Position numbers and translations under genes: made by a program. Positions 8,474-16,212 of a stretch of 64,000 nucleotides of DNA are shown piece after piece. Source of the stretch: JAGVSZ01 sp019137045 (GTDB lineage Bacteria; Pseudomonadota; Gammaproteobacteria; Burkholderiales; SG8-39); NCBI GenBank assembly GCA_046347635.1, contig JAXMFT010000004.1, positions 124,001 through 188,000 on the forward strand, in the 5' to 3' direction. The notes under the pieces are model-generated. The model was not told where the DNA came from. It made no database searches and worked only from the letters and a program-made list of their open reading frames with translations. The stretch's first letter is position 1; each line of letters begins with the position of its first letter.

Positions 8474-9574
8474 TCAGATGTCGTAGCCGAGCCGCTCCAC
8501 CGCTTTCTCGTCCCACTCGATCCCGCATCCCGGTTTGTTGGGGACGATGAGACGGCCGTCGGCGAGCTGGAACGGTTCAGCGAGGATCGGGTACGCCCAG
8601 TCCTGCCACTCCAGCCAGTGCGCGGTCTCCGTCACCCGCATCAGGTGTGCGGCAACTTCGGGGTATAGATGCGTGGAGACCTCGATTCCGAGCGCTGCCG
8701 CGATCGGCGCCGCCCGGAGCCAGCCGGACACGCCGCCGATGCGCATCAGGTCCGGCATCACGTAATCGCAGGCCCGCATCTCCATGGCCCGCATGAGCTC
8801 TCGGGGTCCGTAGAAGTTCTCGCCCAGCTGCACGGGCGTCGTCAGCTCCTCGGCGAGCTGGGCGCACCCGCGCAGATCGTTGTAGGTCACCGGCTCCTCG
8901 AACCAGTACAGGCCCTCGTCGTCGAGCGCGTGGCAGCGGCGCAACGCGTCACCGAAGGTCAAGCCCTGATTGAAGTCCACCATGAGCTTCACATCGGCGC
9001 CGACTGCGTCGCGGACGATGCGGATCGCACGCCGATCGTCGTCCAGGCGCTCGCGCCCGAGACGCAGCTTCAGGGCCGTGAAGCCTCCTTCGGCGATCAG
9101 CGCCTCGGCTTCGCGGTCGAGCGACTCCACCCCGGTCAACCAGAGACCGTTGCTGTTGTACGCCGCGACGCTCCCGGCGCTGCCACCGAGGAGCTCGGCG
9201 AGCGGCAAGCCGGCCGCCTTGGCCAGGGCATCCCATGCGGCCATGTCCAGGCCCGCGATGGCGATCATCGAGACGCCCTCGTACCCGATGAGGTTGAGCG
9301 CCCGGCGCGCAGTCTGGAAGTCCTCCAGCGGGCGAATCCGGGTGCCCTTGCGCGCCGCGGCGAGGTCGTGGATCGCCGGAACGATGTATCGCGCAGACTG
9401 CTTCAGGTAGGGCTCCAGATAGCTCTTCCCGACGATCCCTTCGTCCGTTCGCAGGTCGATCAGGATCAGCGGCCACCGATCGAAGTGACCGACTCTCGAG
9501 ACGACTGGGCGCTGGAGCGGGACCAGAACGGGACGAACCTCGACCGACCTGAGGGTGAGTTGTGCAAGCGTCAT
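8474..9574 (-). CDS. Mandelate racemase/muconate-lactonizing enzyme family (enolase superfamily)
   Basis: 366 residues with the enolase-superfamily capping and barrel domains. The acid/base site reads ALKLRLG (K-x-R in place of the K-x-K of mandelate racemase). Metal ligands lie in MVDFNQ, FEEP and LGENF, then MPDLMRIGG, and a His in STHLYPEVAAH. The Lys and His arrangement suits an acid-sugar dehydratase or racemase rather than muconate cycloisomerase, but the substrate is open. AAAGGCGA lies upstream of the ATG. A 14-base palindrome shared with the neighbouring marR gene lies 24 bases before the start and points to MarR control. Confidence 0.88.
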   Translation of the reverse strand: MTLAQLTLRSVEVRPVLVPLQRPVVSRVGHFDRWPLILIDLRTDEGIVGKSYLEPYLKQSARYIVPAIHDLAAARKGTRIRPLEDFQTARRALNLIGYEGVSMIAIAGLDMAAWDALAKAAGLPLAELLGGSAGSVAAYNSNGLWLTGVESLDREAEALIAEGGFTALKLRLGRERLDDDRRAIRIVRDAVGADVKLMVDFNQGLTFGDALRRCHALDDEGLYWFEEPVTYNDLRGCAQLAEELTTPVQLGENFYGPRELMRAMEMRACDYVMPDLMRIGGVSGWLRAAPIAAALGIEVSTHLYPEVAAHLMRVTETAHWLEWQDWAYPILAEPFQLADGRLIVPNKPGCGIEWDEKAVERLGYDI

Positions 9575-9597
9575 CGTCTTCGCCTTTCAGCAGGTTA

Positions 9598-9611
9598 CGG
9601 GTATATACCCG
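9598..9611. promoter_or_regulatory. Putative MarR operator 1 (perfect palindrome CGGGTATATACCCG)
   Basis: A perfect 14-base palindrome lies between marR and the enolase-superfamily gene, 24 bases upstream of the latter's start codon. The same core, CRGGTATATACCCG, recurs in the marR start region. A shared palindrome upstream of a MarR gene and its neighbour is the usual arrangement for an autoregulating MarR dimer. The TATATA centre could also serve as the -10 element, in which case binding would block the polymerase; that is inference. Confidence 0.6.
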
Positions 9612-9633
9612 GAAATCCCCAAAAAAAAGCCGT

Positions 9634-10047
9634 TCAGCGCATCGCCTCAATTTTGGCGAGCAGGGCGAAGAGGGTCGTCACCTCTCCGCCGCCGAGGCAC
9701 TGTTCCACCCGCCTCTGAGCCTGCTCCCAGAGCGGAATCGCCCGCTCCAGCAGGCGTCGCGCGCGCGGCGTCAACGTGACGGTGCGCTCCCGCAAGTCGA
9801 TCCCCTCCGACAGCCCTACCAGTCCCTGCCGCTTCAGGAGCCCCAGATTGCGGCCGAGCGTGGATCGATCGAGCGCCATCTCCCCGGCGAGCCCCGAGAT
9901 GCTCACCGGCCCCATTCTCGCGACCGTCCGCAGCACCGAGAACTGCGTGATCTTGAGGCCCGCGGGCCGCAGCGCTTCGTCGTACAGGTCGGTCAGCGAT
10001 CGGGAGGCCCGTCGCACGCGGACGCACGCACACTTGGTATGGATCAT
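9634..10047 (-). CDS. MarR-family transcriptional regulator
   Basis: 137 residues from the preferred ATG at 10047. The start matches the subgroup opening C-x-C-x3-R-x2-R (CACVRVRRASRSLTDLYD). A winged helix follows: the recognition-helix region is LAGEMALDRSTLGRNL and the wing contains DLRERTVTLTP. Longer starts at 10077 or 10101 are possible, but both would place operator 2 inside or just within the coding region, whereas the 10047 start leaves it 9 bases upstream. MarR dimers usually repress until a phenolic or acidic ligand binds. It probably regulates itself and the enolase-superfamily gene downstream on the same strand. Confidence 0.85.
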   Translation of the reverse strand: MIHTKCACVRVRRASRSLTDLYDEALRPAGLKITQFSVLRTVARMGPVSISGLAGEMALDRSTLGRNLGLLKRQGLVGLSEGIDLRERTVTLTPRARRLLERAIPLWEQAQRRVEQCLGGGEVTTLFALLAKIEAMR

Positions 10048-10055
10048 CGGGAGAC

Positions 10056-10071
10056 GCAGGTATATACCCGC
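10056..10071. promoter_or_regulatory. Putative MarR operator 2 (GCAGGTATATACCCGC)
   Basis: A 16-base palindrome with one mismatched pair lies 9 bases upstream of the preferred marR start. Thirteen of the fourteen core positions are the same as in the site at 9598–9611. Occupancy would cover the marR ribosome-binding or promoter zone, consistent with autoregulation. Confidence 0.55.
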
Positions 10072-10262
10072 AATCATACGCCGATGCCGTCCGTCTGCCA
10101 CGGAGGTCGGCCGCTCGGGCGTCTGCCGGCCTGGTGGCGCCGGAATCGGGTCGGCGGACCCGGATCGGGCGGAACCCCGGCGACACGTACGCTGTCGATT
10201 TCCCCGCCTGCCGTTCGACCAGGGTCGGCGTCACGCCGTTTTCCAACACACCAGGAGACGAG

Positions 10263-10628
10263 ATGAGATTTCTTTCGATGGTTCGAACCGACGAGAAGGC
10301 CGGCCGTCAGCCGAGCGAGCGGCTCATGAGCGAGATGGGGAAGCTGATGGAGGAGATGATCCGCGCCGGCGCGCTGGTCAGCACGGCGGGGCTGCGCCCC
10401 TCGGCCGAGGGTGCGCGCGTGCGCTCGCGCTACGGGCAGCTCTCGACGACCGAAGGCCCCTTCGCGGAGACCAAGGAGGTGATCGGCGGCTTCGCGATCC
10501 TCGAAGCGCCCTCGCTGCCGGCGGCGATCGAGCTGACCGAGCGCTTCCTGCGGGTCCACGGCGACGAGTGGGACATCGAGTGCGAAGTGCGCCCGCTGGA
10601 CGGGCCGGAGTTCGGCGCCCGGACCTGA
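10263..10628 (+). CDS. YCII-related domain (DGPF-type) protein
   Basis: 121 residues. The opening MRFLSMVRTDE and the central block TEGPFAETKEVIGGFAILE match the YCII/DGPF family of small ferredoxin-like proteins, often encoded beside ECF sigma factors and of uncertain role. AGGAGACGAG precedes the ATG. It is transcribed away from marR, with about 215 bases between them holding operator 2 on the marR side. No sigma factor gene is adjacent here, and its link to the MarR locus is unknown. Confidence 0.8.
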   Translation: MRFLSMVRTDEKAGRQPSERLMSEMGKLMEEMIRAGALVSTAGLRPSAEGARVRSRYGQLSTTEGPFAETKEVIGGFAILEAPSLPAAIELTERFLRVHGDEWDIECEVRPLDGPEFGART

Positions 10629-10755
10629 GGGTCGCCGGTCGGCGGCCTGGGCCCGGCTGCGCTGCGCGCCGCGGCGGTCCGCGCCGGGTCCGCATTGCGC
10701 GCGGATCCGGCGCTGCTGCGCCTCCTGGCGCGCGGCTCCGGCGTGCGCGCCGGGG

Positions 10756-10761
10756 TAAAAT
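10756..10761 (+). promoter_or_regulatory. Candidate -10 element (TAAAAT) before the aldolase gene
   Basis: TAAAAT lies 52 bases before the aldolase ATG in an otherwise extremely G+C-rich stretch. No convincing -35 hexamer is seen 16–18 bases upstream, so the assignment is weak. Confidence 0.35.
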
Positions 10762-10813
10762 CGCGCTCCCTTTGCGCCGCATCAACCGCACACCCGAAGC
10801 AAGGAGTCCACTC

Positions 10814-11836
10814 ATGAGCGAACTCGCCAAAGTCGCCCAGGCCATGGTCGCCCGCGGCAAAGGCATCCTGGCCGCCGACGAATCCACCGGCACCATCGAG
10901 AAGCGCTTCAAGTCGATCGCCGTCGATTCGACCGAGGAGAACCGCCGCGCCTACCGCGACCTGCTGTTCACCACCCGCGGCCTCGGCGAGCACATCAGCG
11001 GCGTGATCCTGTACGACGAGACGCTGCGCCAGAAGTCCGCCGACGGCACGCCGTTCGCCGAGCTGCTGTCGCGGCAGGGCATCCTGCCCGGGATCAAGGT
11101 CGACGCCGGGACCGCGGACCTCGCGTTCTGCCCGGGCGAGAAGGTCACCGAGGGGCTCGACAAGCTCGCCAAGCGCGTCCAGGAGTACGTGAAGCTGGGC
11201 GCGAAGTTCGCCAAGTGGCGCGCGGTCATCACCATCGGCAAGGACATCCCCTCGACCACCTGCATCGCCGCGAACGCCCACGCGCTCGGGCGCTACGCCG
11301 CGATCTGCCTCGCGCACGGCCTGGCGCCGATCGTCGAGCCGGAGGTGCTGATGGACGGCGACCACGCGATCGAGCGCTGCGAAGAGGTCACCGAGTGGAC
11401 GCTGAACGCCGTCTACGAGGCGCTCTACGTGAACCGCGTGACGCTCGAGGAGACCGTGCTCAAGCCCTCCATGGTCATCGCGGGCAAGGACTGCGCGCGG
11501 CAGGCGAGCGTGGCCGAGGTGGCGGAGCGCACCGTGCGCGTCCTCAAGCGCTGCGTCCCGGCCGCGGTCGCGGGCATCGCGTTCCTCTCCGGCGGGCAGA
11601 GCGACGAGCAGGCCACCGCCAACCTCGACTCGATGAACCGGATTTTCAAGGGCCGGCTGCCCTGGCCGCTCACGTTCTCGTACGGGCGCGCGCTGCAACA
11701 GCCGGCGCTCAAGGCCTGGAAGGGCGCCGCCGCGAACGTGGCGCAGGCCCAGGCGCTGCTCGCGCACCGCGCGCGCATGAACGGGCTCGCCGCGATGGGC
11801 GAGTACCGGCCCGACCTCGAGAAGAAGGCGGCCTGA
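10814..11836 (+). CDS. Fructose-bisphosphate aldolase, class I
   Basis: 340 residues aligned along their length with the eukaryotic-type class I aldolases. Visible landmarks are GKGILAADESTGTIEKRF near the N-terminus, KFAKWRAV (catalytic Lys-Trp-Arg) and VLKPSMV, holding the Schiff-base Lys. The enzyme cleaves or forms fructose 1,6-bisphosphate without a metal ion. AAGGAG precedes the ATG. It is followed at once by purE, purC and a sua5-like gene. As I recall, that neighbourhood in Burkholderiales normally carries the unrelated class II aldolase, so this looks like a replacement at the same locus. Confidence 0.95.
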   Translation: MSELAKVAQAMVARGKGILAADESTGTIEKRFKSIAVDSTEENRRAYRDLLFTTRGLGEHISGVILYDETLRQKSADGTPFAELLSRQGILPGIKVDAGTADLAFCPGEKVTEGLDKLAKRVQEYVKLGAKFAKWRAVITIGKDIPSTTCIAANAHALGRYAAICLAHGLAPIVEPEVLMDGDHAIERCEEVTEWTLNAVYEALYVNRVTLEETVLKPSMVIAGKDCARQASVAEVAERTVRVLKRCVPAAVAGIAFLSGGQSDEQATANLDSMNRIFKGRLPWPLTFSYGRALQQPALKAWKGAAANVAQAQALLAHRARMNGLAAMGEYRPDLEKKAA

Positions 11837-11837
11837 G

Positions 11838-12326
11838 GTGGCGCTGCGCAAGGTCGGCGTCGTCATGGGCAGCGCGTCCGACTGGGACGTGATGAAGGCG
11901 GCCGCCGAGCAGCTGAAGGCGTTCGGGGTGCCGTACGAGGCGCGCGCGCTCTCGGCGCACCGCACCCCGGAGGCGCTCGCGCAGTGGATCGCGGCGCTCG
12001 AGCGCCAGGGCGCGGCGTGCTTCATCGCCGCGGCCGGGGGCGCGGCGCACCTGGCCGGCGTCGTGGCGGCGCAGACGACGCTTCCGGTGCTCGCGGTGCC
12101 GATGCCCTCCAAGCACCTGGGCGGCCTCGATTCGCTCCTCTCGATGGTGCAGATGCCGAAGGGCATCCCGGTCGCGACGTTCGCGATCGGCGACGCGGGC
12201 GCGGCGAACGCGGCGCTCTTCGCCGTGGCGGTCCTCGCGCTCGAAGACGCCGACCTCGCCGCGCGGCTCAGGACTTTCCGCAAGGTGCAGGCGGACAAGG
12301 TGATCGCGACCAGGCTCCCCGAATGA
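11838..12326 (+). CDS. purE: N5-carboxyaminoimidazole ribonucleotide mutase (PurE)
   Basis: 162 residues. PurE motifs include VVMGSASDWDVMKAAA, ALSAHRTPEAL (active-site His) and AAAGGAAHLAG. It moves the carboxyl group from N5 to C4 in purine synthesis. The start is a GTG one base after the aldolase TGA. The usual partner gene purK is not in the window, although in relatives it often sits between these purine genes and the sua5 gene. Either purK lies elsewhere or this enzyme carboxylates AIR directly. Confidence 0.94.
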   Translation: MALRKVGVVMGSASDWDVMKAAAEQLKAFGVPYEARALSAHRTPEALAQWIAALERQGAACFIAAAGGAAHLAGVVAAQTTLPVLAVPMPSKHLGGLDSLLSMVQMPKGIPVATFAIGDAGAANAALFAVAVLALEDADLAARLRTFRKVQADKVIATRLPE

Positions 12327-13228
12327 CGATGGGCACCCTGTTCGAGTCGAGCTTGAAGAGCCTGCCGTTCCTGCACCGCGGGAAGGTGCGCGACCTGTAC
12401 GCGGTGGGCGACGACAAGCTGCTCGTCATCCAGACCGACCGGCTGTCCGCGTTCGACGTGATCCTGCCGACCCCGGTGCCCGGCAAGGGCCGGGTGCTGA
12501 CGGCGCTTTCGCACTTCTGGTTCGACAGGCTCGCGCACGTCATCCCCAACCACCTGACCGGGATCGAGCCCGCGAGCGTCGTCGCGGCGAACGAGCGCGA
12601 CCAGGTCGCCGGGCGCGCGATGGTGGTGCGGCGGCTGCGGCCCGTGCTCGTGGAGGCGATCGCGCGCGGCTACATCATCGGCTCCGGGTGGAAGGACTAC
12701 CAGAAGACCGGCGCGATCTGCGGCATCAGGCTGCCCGCCGGGCTGCGCGAGGCGGAAAAACTGCCCGCGCCGATCTTCACGCCGTCGACCAAGGCGGCGA
12801 TCGGCGCGCACGACGAGAACATCCCGTACGCGGAGGTCGAGAAGCTGATCGGGGCCGCGCGCGCGCGCGCGGTGCGCGACGCGACGCTGCGCCTCTACGC
12901 CGAGGCTGCCGACTTCGCGCGCGGCAAAGGCATCCTCATCGCCGACACCAAGTTCGAGTTCGGCACCGACGCCGCGGGCGCGCTCTACCTGATCGACGAG
13001 GCGCTGACGCCGGACTCGTCGCGTTTCTGGCCGGCCGACCAGTATCGCGTCGGCACGAGCCCGCCGTCGTTCGACAAGCAGTTCGTGCGCGACTGGCTCG
13101 AGGCGCAGAAATGGAACAAGCAGCCGCCGGCCCCGCAGCTGCCGGCGGACGTGCTCGCCCGCACTGCGGAGAAGTACGCCGAGGCGCTGCGTCTGCTCAC
13201 CGGGCGCACGCTCCCCGAGATCGGCTGA
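12323..13228 (+). CDS. purC: SAICAR synthetase (PurC)
   Basis: 301 residues. The opening LPFLHRGKVRDLYAVGDD, the block TDRLSAFDVILP and the region EAIARGYIIGSGWKDY are typical of PurC, which joins CAIR and aspartate with ATP in the purine pathway. Its length suits the yeast-like longer form. The start overlaps the purE stop (ATGA); a second ATG six bases on is also possible. It forms an operon with purE. Confidence 0.95.
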   Translation: MTMGTLFESSLKSLPFLHRGKVRDLYAVGDDKLLVIQTDRLSAFDVILPTPVPGKGRVLTALSHFWFDRLAHVIPNHLTGIEPASVVAANERDQVAGRAMVVRRLRPVLVEAIARGYIIGSGWKDYQKTGAICGIRLPAGLREAEKLPAPIFTPSTKAAIGAHDENIPYAEVEKLIGAARARAVRDATLRLYAEAADFARGKGILIADTKFEFGTDAAGALYLIDEALTPDSSRFWPADQYRVGTSPPSFDKQFVRDWLEAQKWNKQPPAPQLPADVLARTAEKYAEALRLLTGRTLPEIG

Positions 13229-13239
13229 CCGGCCGTCCC

Positions 13240-14301
13240 ATGACGCAGCAGACCCCACCGGCGCCCGAGGCGGCGCCGGCGCCGCCCGCCGCCGCGCCCG
13301 CGCCGCCGCCCGCGCCGGTCAACATCGTCGCCGCCGACGAGGCGGGCATCGCGCGCGCGGCCGAGCTGCTGCGCGCCGGCGAGCTCGTCGCGTTCCCGAC
13401 CGAGACCGTCTACGGGCTGGGCGCGGACGCGAAGAACGCCGCCGCGGTCGGCAAGATCTACGCGCTCAAGGGCCGGCCCGCCGGGCATCCGGTGATCGTC
13501 CACCTCGCCGACGCCGCCCGGCTCGACGACTGGGCGAGCGAGGTTCCCGAGGCTGCGCGCCGGCTCGCCCGCGCGTTCTGGCCCGGCCCGCTCACGCTCG
13601 TCCTGAAGCGCGCGCCCCAAGTGCCGGACGCGGTCACCGGCGGCCAGGACACGGTCGGCCTGCGCGTGCCCTCGCACCCGGTTGCGCAGGCGTTGCTGGC
13701 CGCCTTCGACGGCGGCGTGGCGGCGCCGTCGGCCAACAAGTTCGGGCGCGTCAGCCCGACGCTGGCCGAGCACGTGTTCGCGGACTTCCAGCTCGCGGTG
13801 CCGCTCATCCTCGACGGCGGCGCGGCGGACGTGGGCATCGAATCGACGATCGTCGATCTCGCGGGCGAGCGCCCGCGCCTGCTGCGGCCCGGTGGGGTCG
13901 CCGCGGCCGCGATCGAGGAAGTGCTCGGCGCGCCGCTCGCGGCCGCCGACGAGTCGGCCCCGCGCGCGCCGGGGGCGCTGCCCGCGCACTACGCCCCGAA
14001 GGCGCACGTGCGGCTCGCGAAGCGGGTCGAGATGCTGGAGGCGATCGCCTCGCACAAGGGGCGCCGCCTGGGCGCGCTCGCGCTCGAGGTGAAGGTGCCG
14101 CGGCTGAACCCGGCCCTGCAGCGCGTCGTGCCGGCGATCGCGGCGCAGTACGCGCACGAGCTCTACGCGGCCTTGCGCGCCCTCGACGCCCAGAACGTGG
14201 ATCTCATCCTCGTCGAAGCGCCGCCCGGCTCGCCGGCCTGGGCGGCGGTGCACGATCGCCTCGCGCGCGCGGCGCGCGGCGCGACCGAAGGCGCGACCTG
14301 A
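13240..14301 (+). CDS. L-threonylcarbamoyladenylate synthase (Sua5/YrdC/TsaC family, long form)
   Basis: 353 residues. A Pro/Ala-rich tail of about 25 residues comes first. The YrdC fold follows, with AFPTETVYGLGADA, KIYALKGRPAGHPVIVH and RVPSHPVAQ, and then the C-terminal Sua5 domain after APGALPAHYAPKA. The enzyme makes the threonylcarbamoyl-AMP used for tRNA t6A37. The start is the ATG 11 bases after purC; the low-complexity tail may not be needed, and an internal start is possible. The gene ends 10 bases from a convergent gene. Confidence 0.92.
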   Translation: MTQQTPPAPEAAPAPPAAAPAPPPAPVNIVAADEAGIARAAELLRAGELVAFPTETVYGLGADAKNAAAVGKIYALKGRPAGHPVIVHLADAARLDDWASEVPEAARRLARAFWPGPLTLVLKRAPQVPDAVTGGQDTVGLRVPSHPVAQALLAAFDGGVAAPSANKFGRVSPTLAEHVFADFQLAVPLILDGGAADVGIESTIVDLAGERPRLLRPGGVAAAAIEEVLGAPLAAADESAPRAPGALPAHYAPKAHVRLAKRVEMLEAIASHKGRRLGALALEVKVPRLNPALQRVVPAIAAQYAHELYAALRALDAQNVDLILVEAPPGSPAWAAVHDRLARAARGATEGAT

Positions 14302-14311
14302 GCCCCCGGGG

Positions 14312-14995
14312 CTAGCCTCCCTTGAACGACGTGAGCTCGTAGGTCGCGCGCACCCCCGGCATCAGCGACCCCATCGGGCAGCCGAAGCGGCGCTCGCAGT
14401 ACTCCTCGAACACGACGATCTTCGCCGCGCCGCGGATGTCCGGCGCGTACCACTCGGTCTCGGTGCGCTGCGTGATCCCGCGGAAGCTGTCGTAGTCGCC
14501 GAGGTACATCGTGCGCTCGACCTTGAGCGCCTTGAACTCCCCGGCGGGCACCTTCACCGTCTCCCAGCCGCGCACCCGGCCGGTGACCCGCATCTCGCGC
14601 CGCTCCCCGGTGGCCGGGTCGGTCCGGATCACCCTCTGCGACCAGGCCTTGCCCTCCGCGAGCGGGAACGGCGCGACCTGGAGCGCGGGCTCCATCGCGC
14701 CGCGGGCGCGGTCGTTCAGCACGCCCGCGGCCAGCTCGCCCGGACCGCGAAAGAGATCGTCGAACGCGCCGTCCGCGCCGTGCACCGCCACCCGGATCCC
14801 GTCCGGACCGGTGGCCGTGACCGCGCGCGTCCAGGTGCCGGTGGGCAGCCGGTTGTAGTTGTCGATGCCGCGGTAGGTCCAGGTGTCGCCGGGCTTGAGC
14901 GTGGGTGCGGCAACCTGCGCCGCGACCGGCAGCGCCGCGCCGGCCAGCGCGGCGGCGAGAACGCCGCGCAGCGACGACGAGCGGATCAGGGACAT
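14312..14995 (-). CDS. Exported protein of unknown function
   Basis: 227 residues from the ATG that gives a clean signal peptide (MSLIRSSSLRGVLAAALAGA, cut likely after AAQ). The mature part begins LKPGDTWTYRGID and contains KVPAGEFKALKVER and EYCERRFGCPMG with two Cys. The pattern 'GDTW…VPAGEF…A..V…EWY' occurs in a loose group of periplasmic or lipoprotein-like beta-rich proteins. I do not recognise a function. Confidence 0.75.
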   Translation of the reverse strand: MSLIRSSSLRGVLAAALAGAALPVAAQVAAPTLKPGDTWTYRGIDNYNRLPTGTWTRAVTATGPDGIRVAVHGADGAFDDLFRGPGELAAGVLNDRARGAMEPALQVAPFPLAEGKAWSQRVIRTDPATGERREMRVTGRVRGWETVKVPAGEFKALKVERTMYLGDYDSFRGITQRTETEWYAPDIRGAAKIVVFEEYCERRFGCPMGSLMPGVRATYELTSFKGG

Positions 14996-15134
14996 GCGTG
15001 CTCTCCTCGGGGTTCGGCGCCGGGCGCGATTGCGCCCGACCTGCCGCCTGCTACGGACGATTCGCGCGTCCGGATGCAAACAGCGCCGCGGGGCGGCGTG
15101 TTCCGCCCGGCGGCGCTGCGAGGAGACGACCGTG

Positions 15135-15947
15135 CTAGGCGCGCTTGGCGGTCTTGGCCGCGGGGGCCGGCTTGGCCGGCGCGGGGGCCGCGGCGGTCGC
15201 GCTGTTGGCCGCCGGCGCGAGCTTCGCCCGCCGCGCGAGCAGCGGTCCGAAGTTCTCGAGCGAGAGCAGGTGGGCGTAGATCCGCCCGACGATGCCCTTC
15301 TTGAAGAGGTTCTTGTGCTGCGCGGCGTTCAGGTGCTCGAGCTTCGCTTCCTGCACGCGGTACATCCCGGCGAGGTTGATCGGCTGCGCGCCGCTCGCGG
15401 GGGTCGCCTGCAGGGTGAACGGCTCGAACAGCTCGTAGTCGGCGAGAATGGCGCACAGCTCGCGCGTGCGCTCGAGGTCGGCCTCGTACTCGCGCAGCAG
15501 CTGCTCGATCTGCGTCCAGCGCTGCGTCGGCTTGCCTTCGGCGTCGAAGAGCTGCTCGCCCGTGTCGGAGAGGAACGACTTCTCGACGCAGATGAGGCGG
15601 TTCTCCTGCGGCGCGCTGCCCATCGTGACGCGCGCCATGCAGAACGGGAAGCGGCGCACGTACGCGGGAACGTACACCCCCTGCTCCCAGGCGCCGCCGC
15701 GCACGAACAGGTTCTCGTTCTGCGCCAGGCCGAGGACCGCGACCGCGGCGTAGCTCTTGCCCTGGTCGTTCGAGGCGAACACGAGCGGGAAGTCGCGCGC
15801 CGCCGGCGCGAACTCGATGTAGCTCACCGGCATCGCGTTGGTCTGCGCGCAGAAATCCGGCAGGCTGCCGGGCGCAGGCAGCGCGACGCCCTGGGTCTTC
15901 TGCAGCGGCACGATTTCACGGTAGCCGAACGGCGGATTGATCTGCAT
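15135..15947 (-). CDS. SapC-family protein
   Basis: 270 residues from the ATG at 15947, preceded by GGAGAGAAGG. Core SapC-like features include the early REIVPLQKTQ, YIEFAPAARDFPLVF, the Pro/Phe-rich YVRRFPFC and a C-terminal part with MYRVQEAKLEHLN. The last 40 residues are Ala/Pro/Lys-rich low complexity. SapC was named from a Campylobacter surface-layer locus, but its biochemical role in other Proteobacteria is unclear. It is divergent from the tRNA-Ala gene. Confidence 0.8.
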   Translation of the reverse strand: MQINPPFGYREIVPLQKTQGVALPAPGSLPDFCAQTNAMPVSYIEFAPAARDFPLVFASNDQGKSYAAVAVLGLAQNENLFVRGGAWEQGVYVPAYVRRFPFCMARVTMGSAPQENRLICVEKSFLSDTGEQLFDAEGKPTQRWTQIEQLLREYEADLERTRELCAILADYELFEPFTLQATPASGAQPINLAGMYRVQEAKLEHLNAAQHKNLFKKGIVGRIYAHLLSLENFGPLLARRAKLAPAANSATAAAPAPAKPAPAAKTAKRA

Positions 15948-16060
15948 GCCTTCTCTCCGGGCAGTGGCGGACGGCATGCAGTAGGCCACGGGGCGCCGCG
16001 CCGGGCAACCGGAGGGTGGCGGCCCCTGTGGACATTGTGGCGTTCGGGACCCCGTTTCGG

Positions 16061-16066
16061 TAGAAT
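16061..16066 (+). promoter_or_regulatory. Candidate -10 box for tRNA-Ala (TAGAAT)
   Basis: TAGAAT lies 15 bases before the mature 5' end of tRNA-Ala. The best -35 candidate (TTGTGG at 16035) is 20 bases away, longer than ideal. It may also serve the operon that starts 55 bases after the tRNA. Confidence 0.4.
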
Positions 16067-16081
16067 CGCCCCCTCTTTCGT

Positions 16082-16157
<76 letters not shown>

Positions 16158-16212
16158 ACATCCCCCAGGCCCAGCTCCAATCGCAGGCGGCCCGCCCGGC
16201 CCGAGGCGTCCC

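Noticed and set aside
9617..9633. T-rich run after marR as a terminator
   Set aside because: The eight T bases on the minus strand have no convincing stem before them, so termination is not supported.
10430..13258. A very long open frame on the minus strand across the aldolase–purE–purC genes
   Set aside because: It is opposite four clearly conserved genes, its product is Arg/Ala/Gly-rich low complexity and it has no family resemblance. Such antisense frames are expected at this G+C content.
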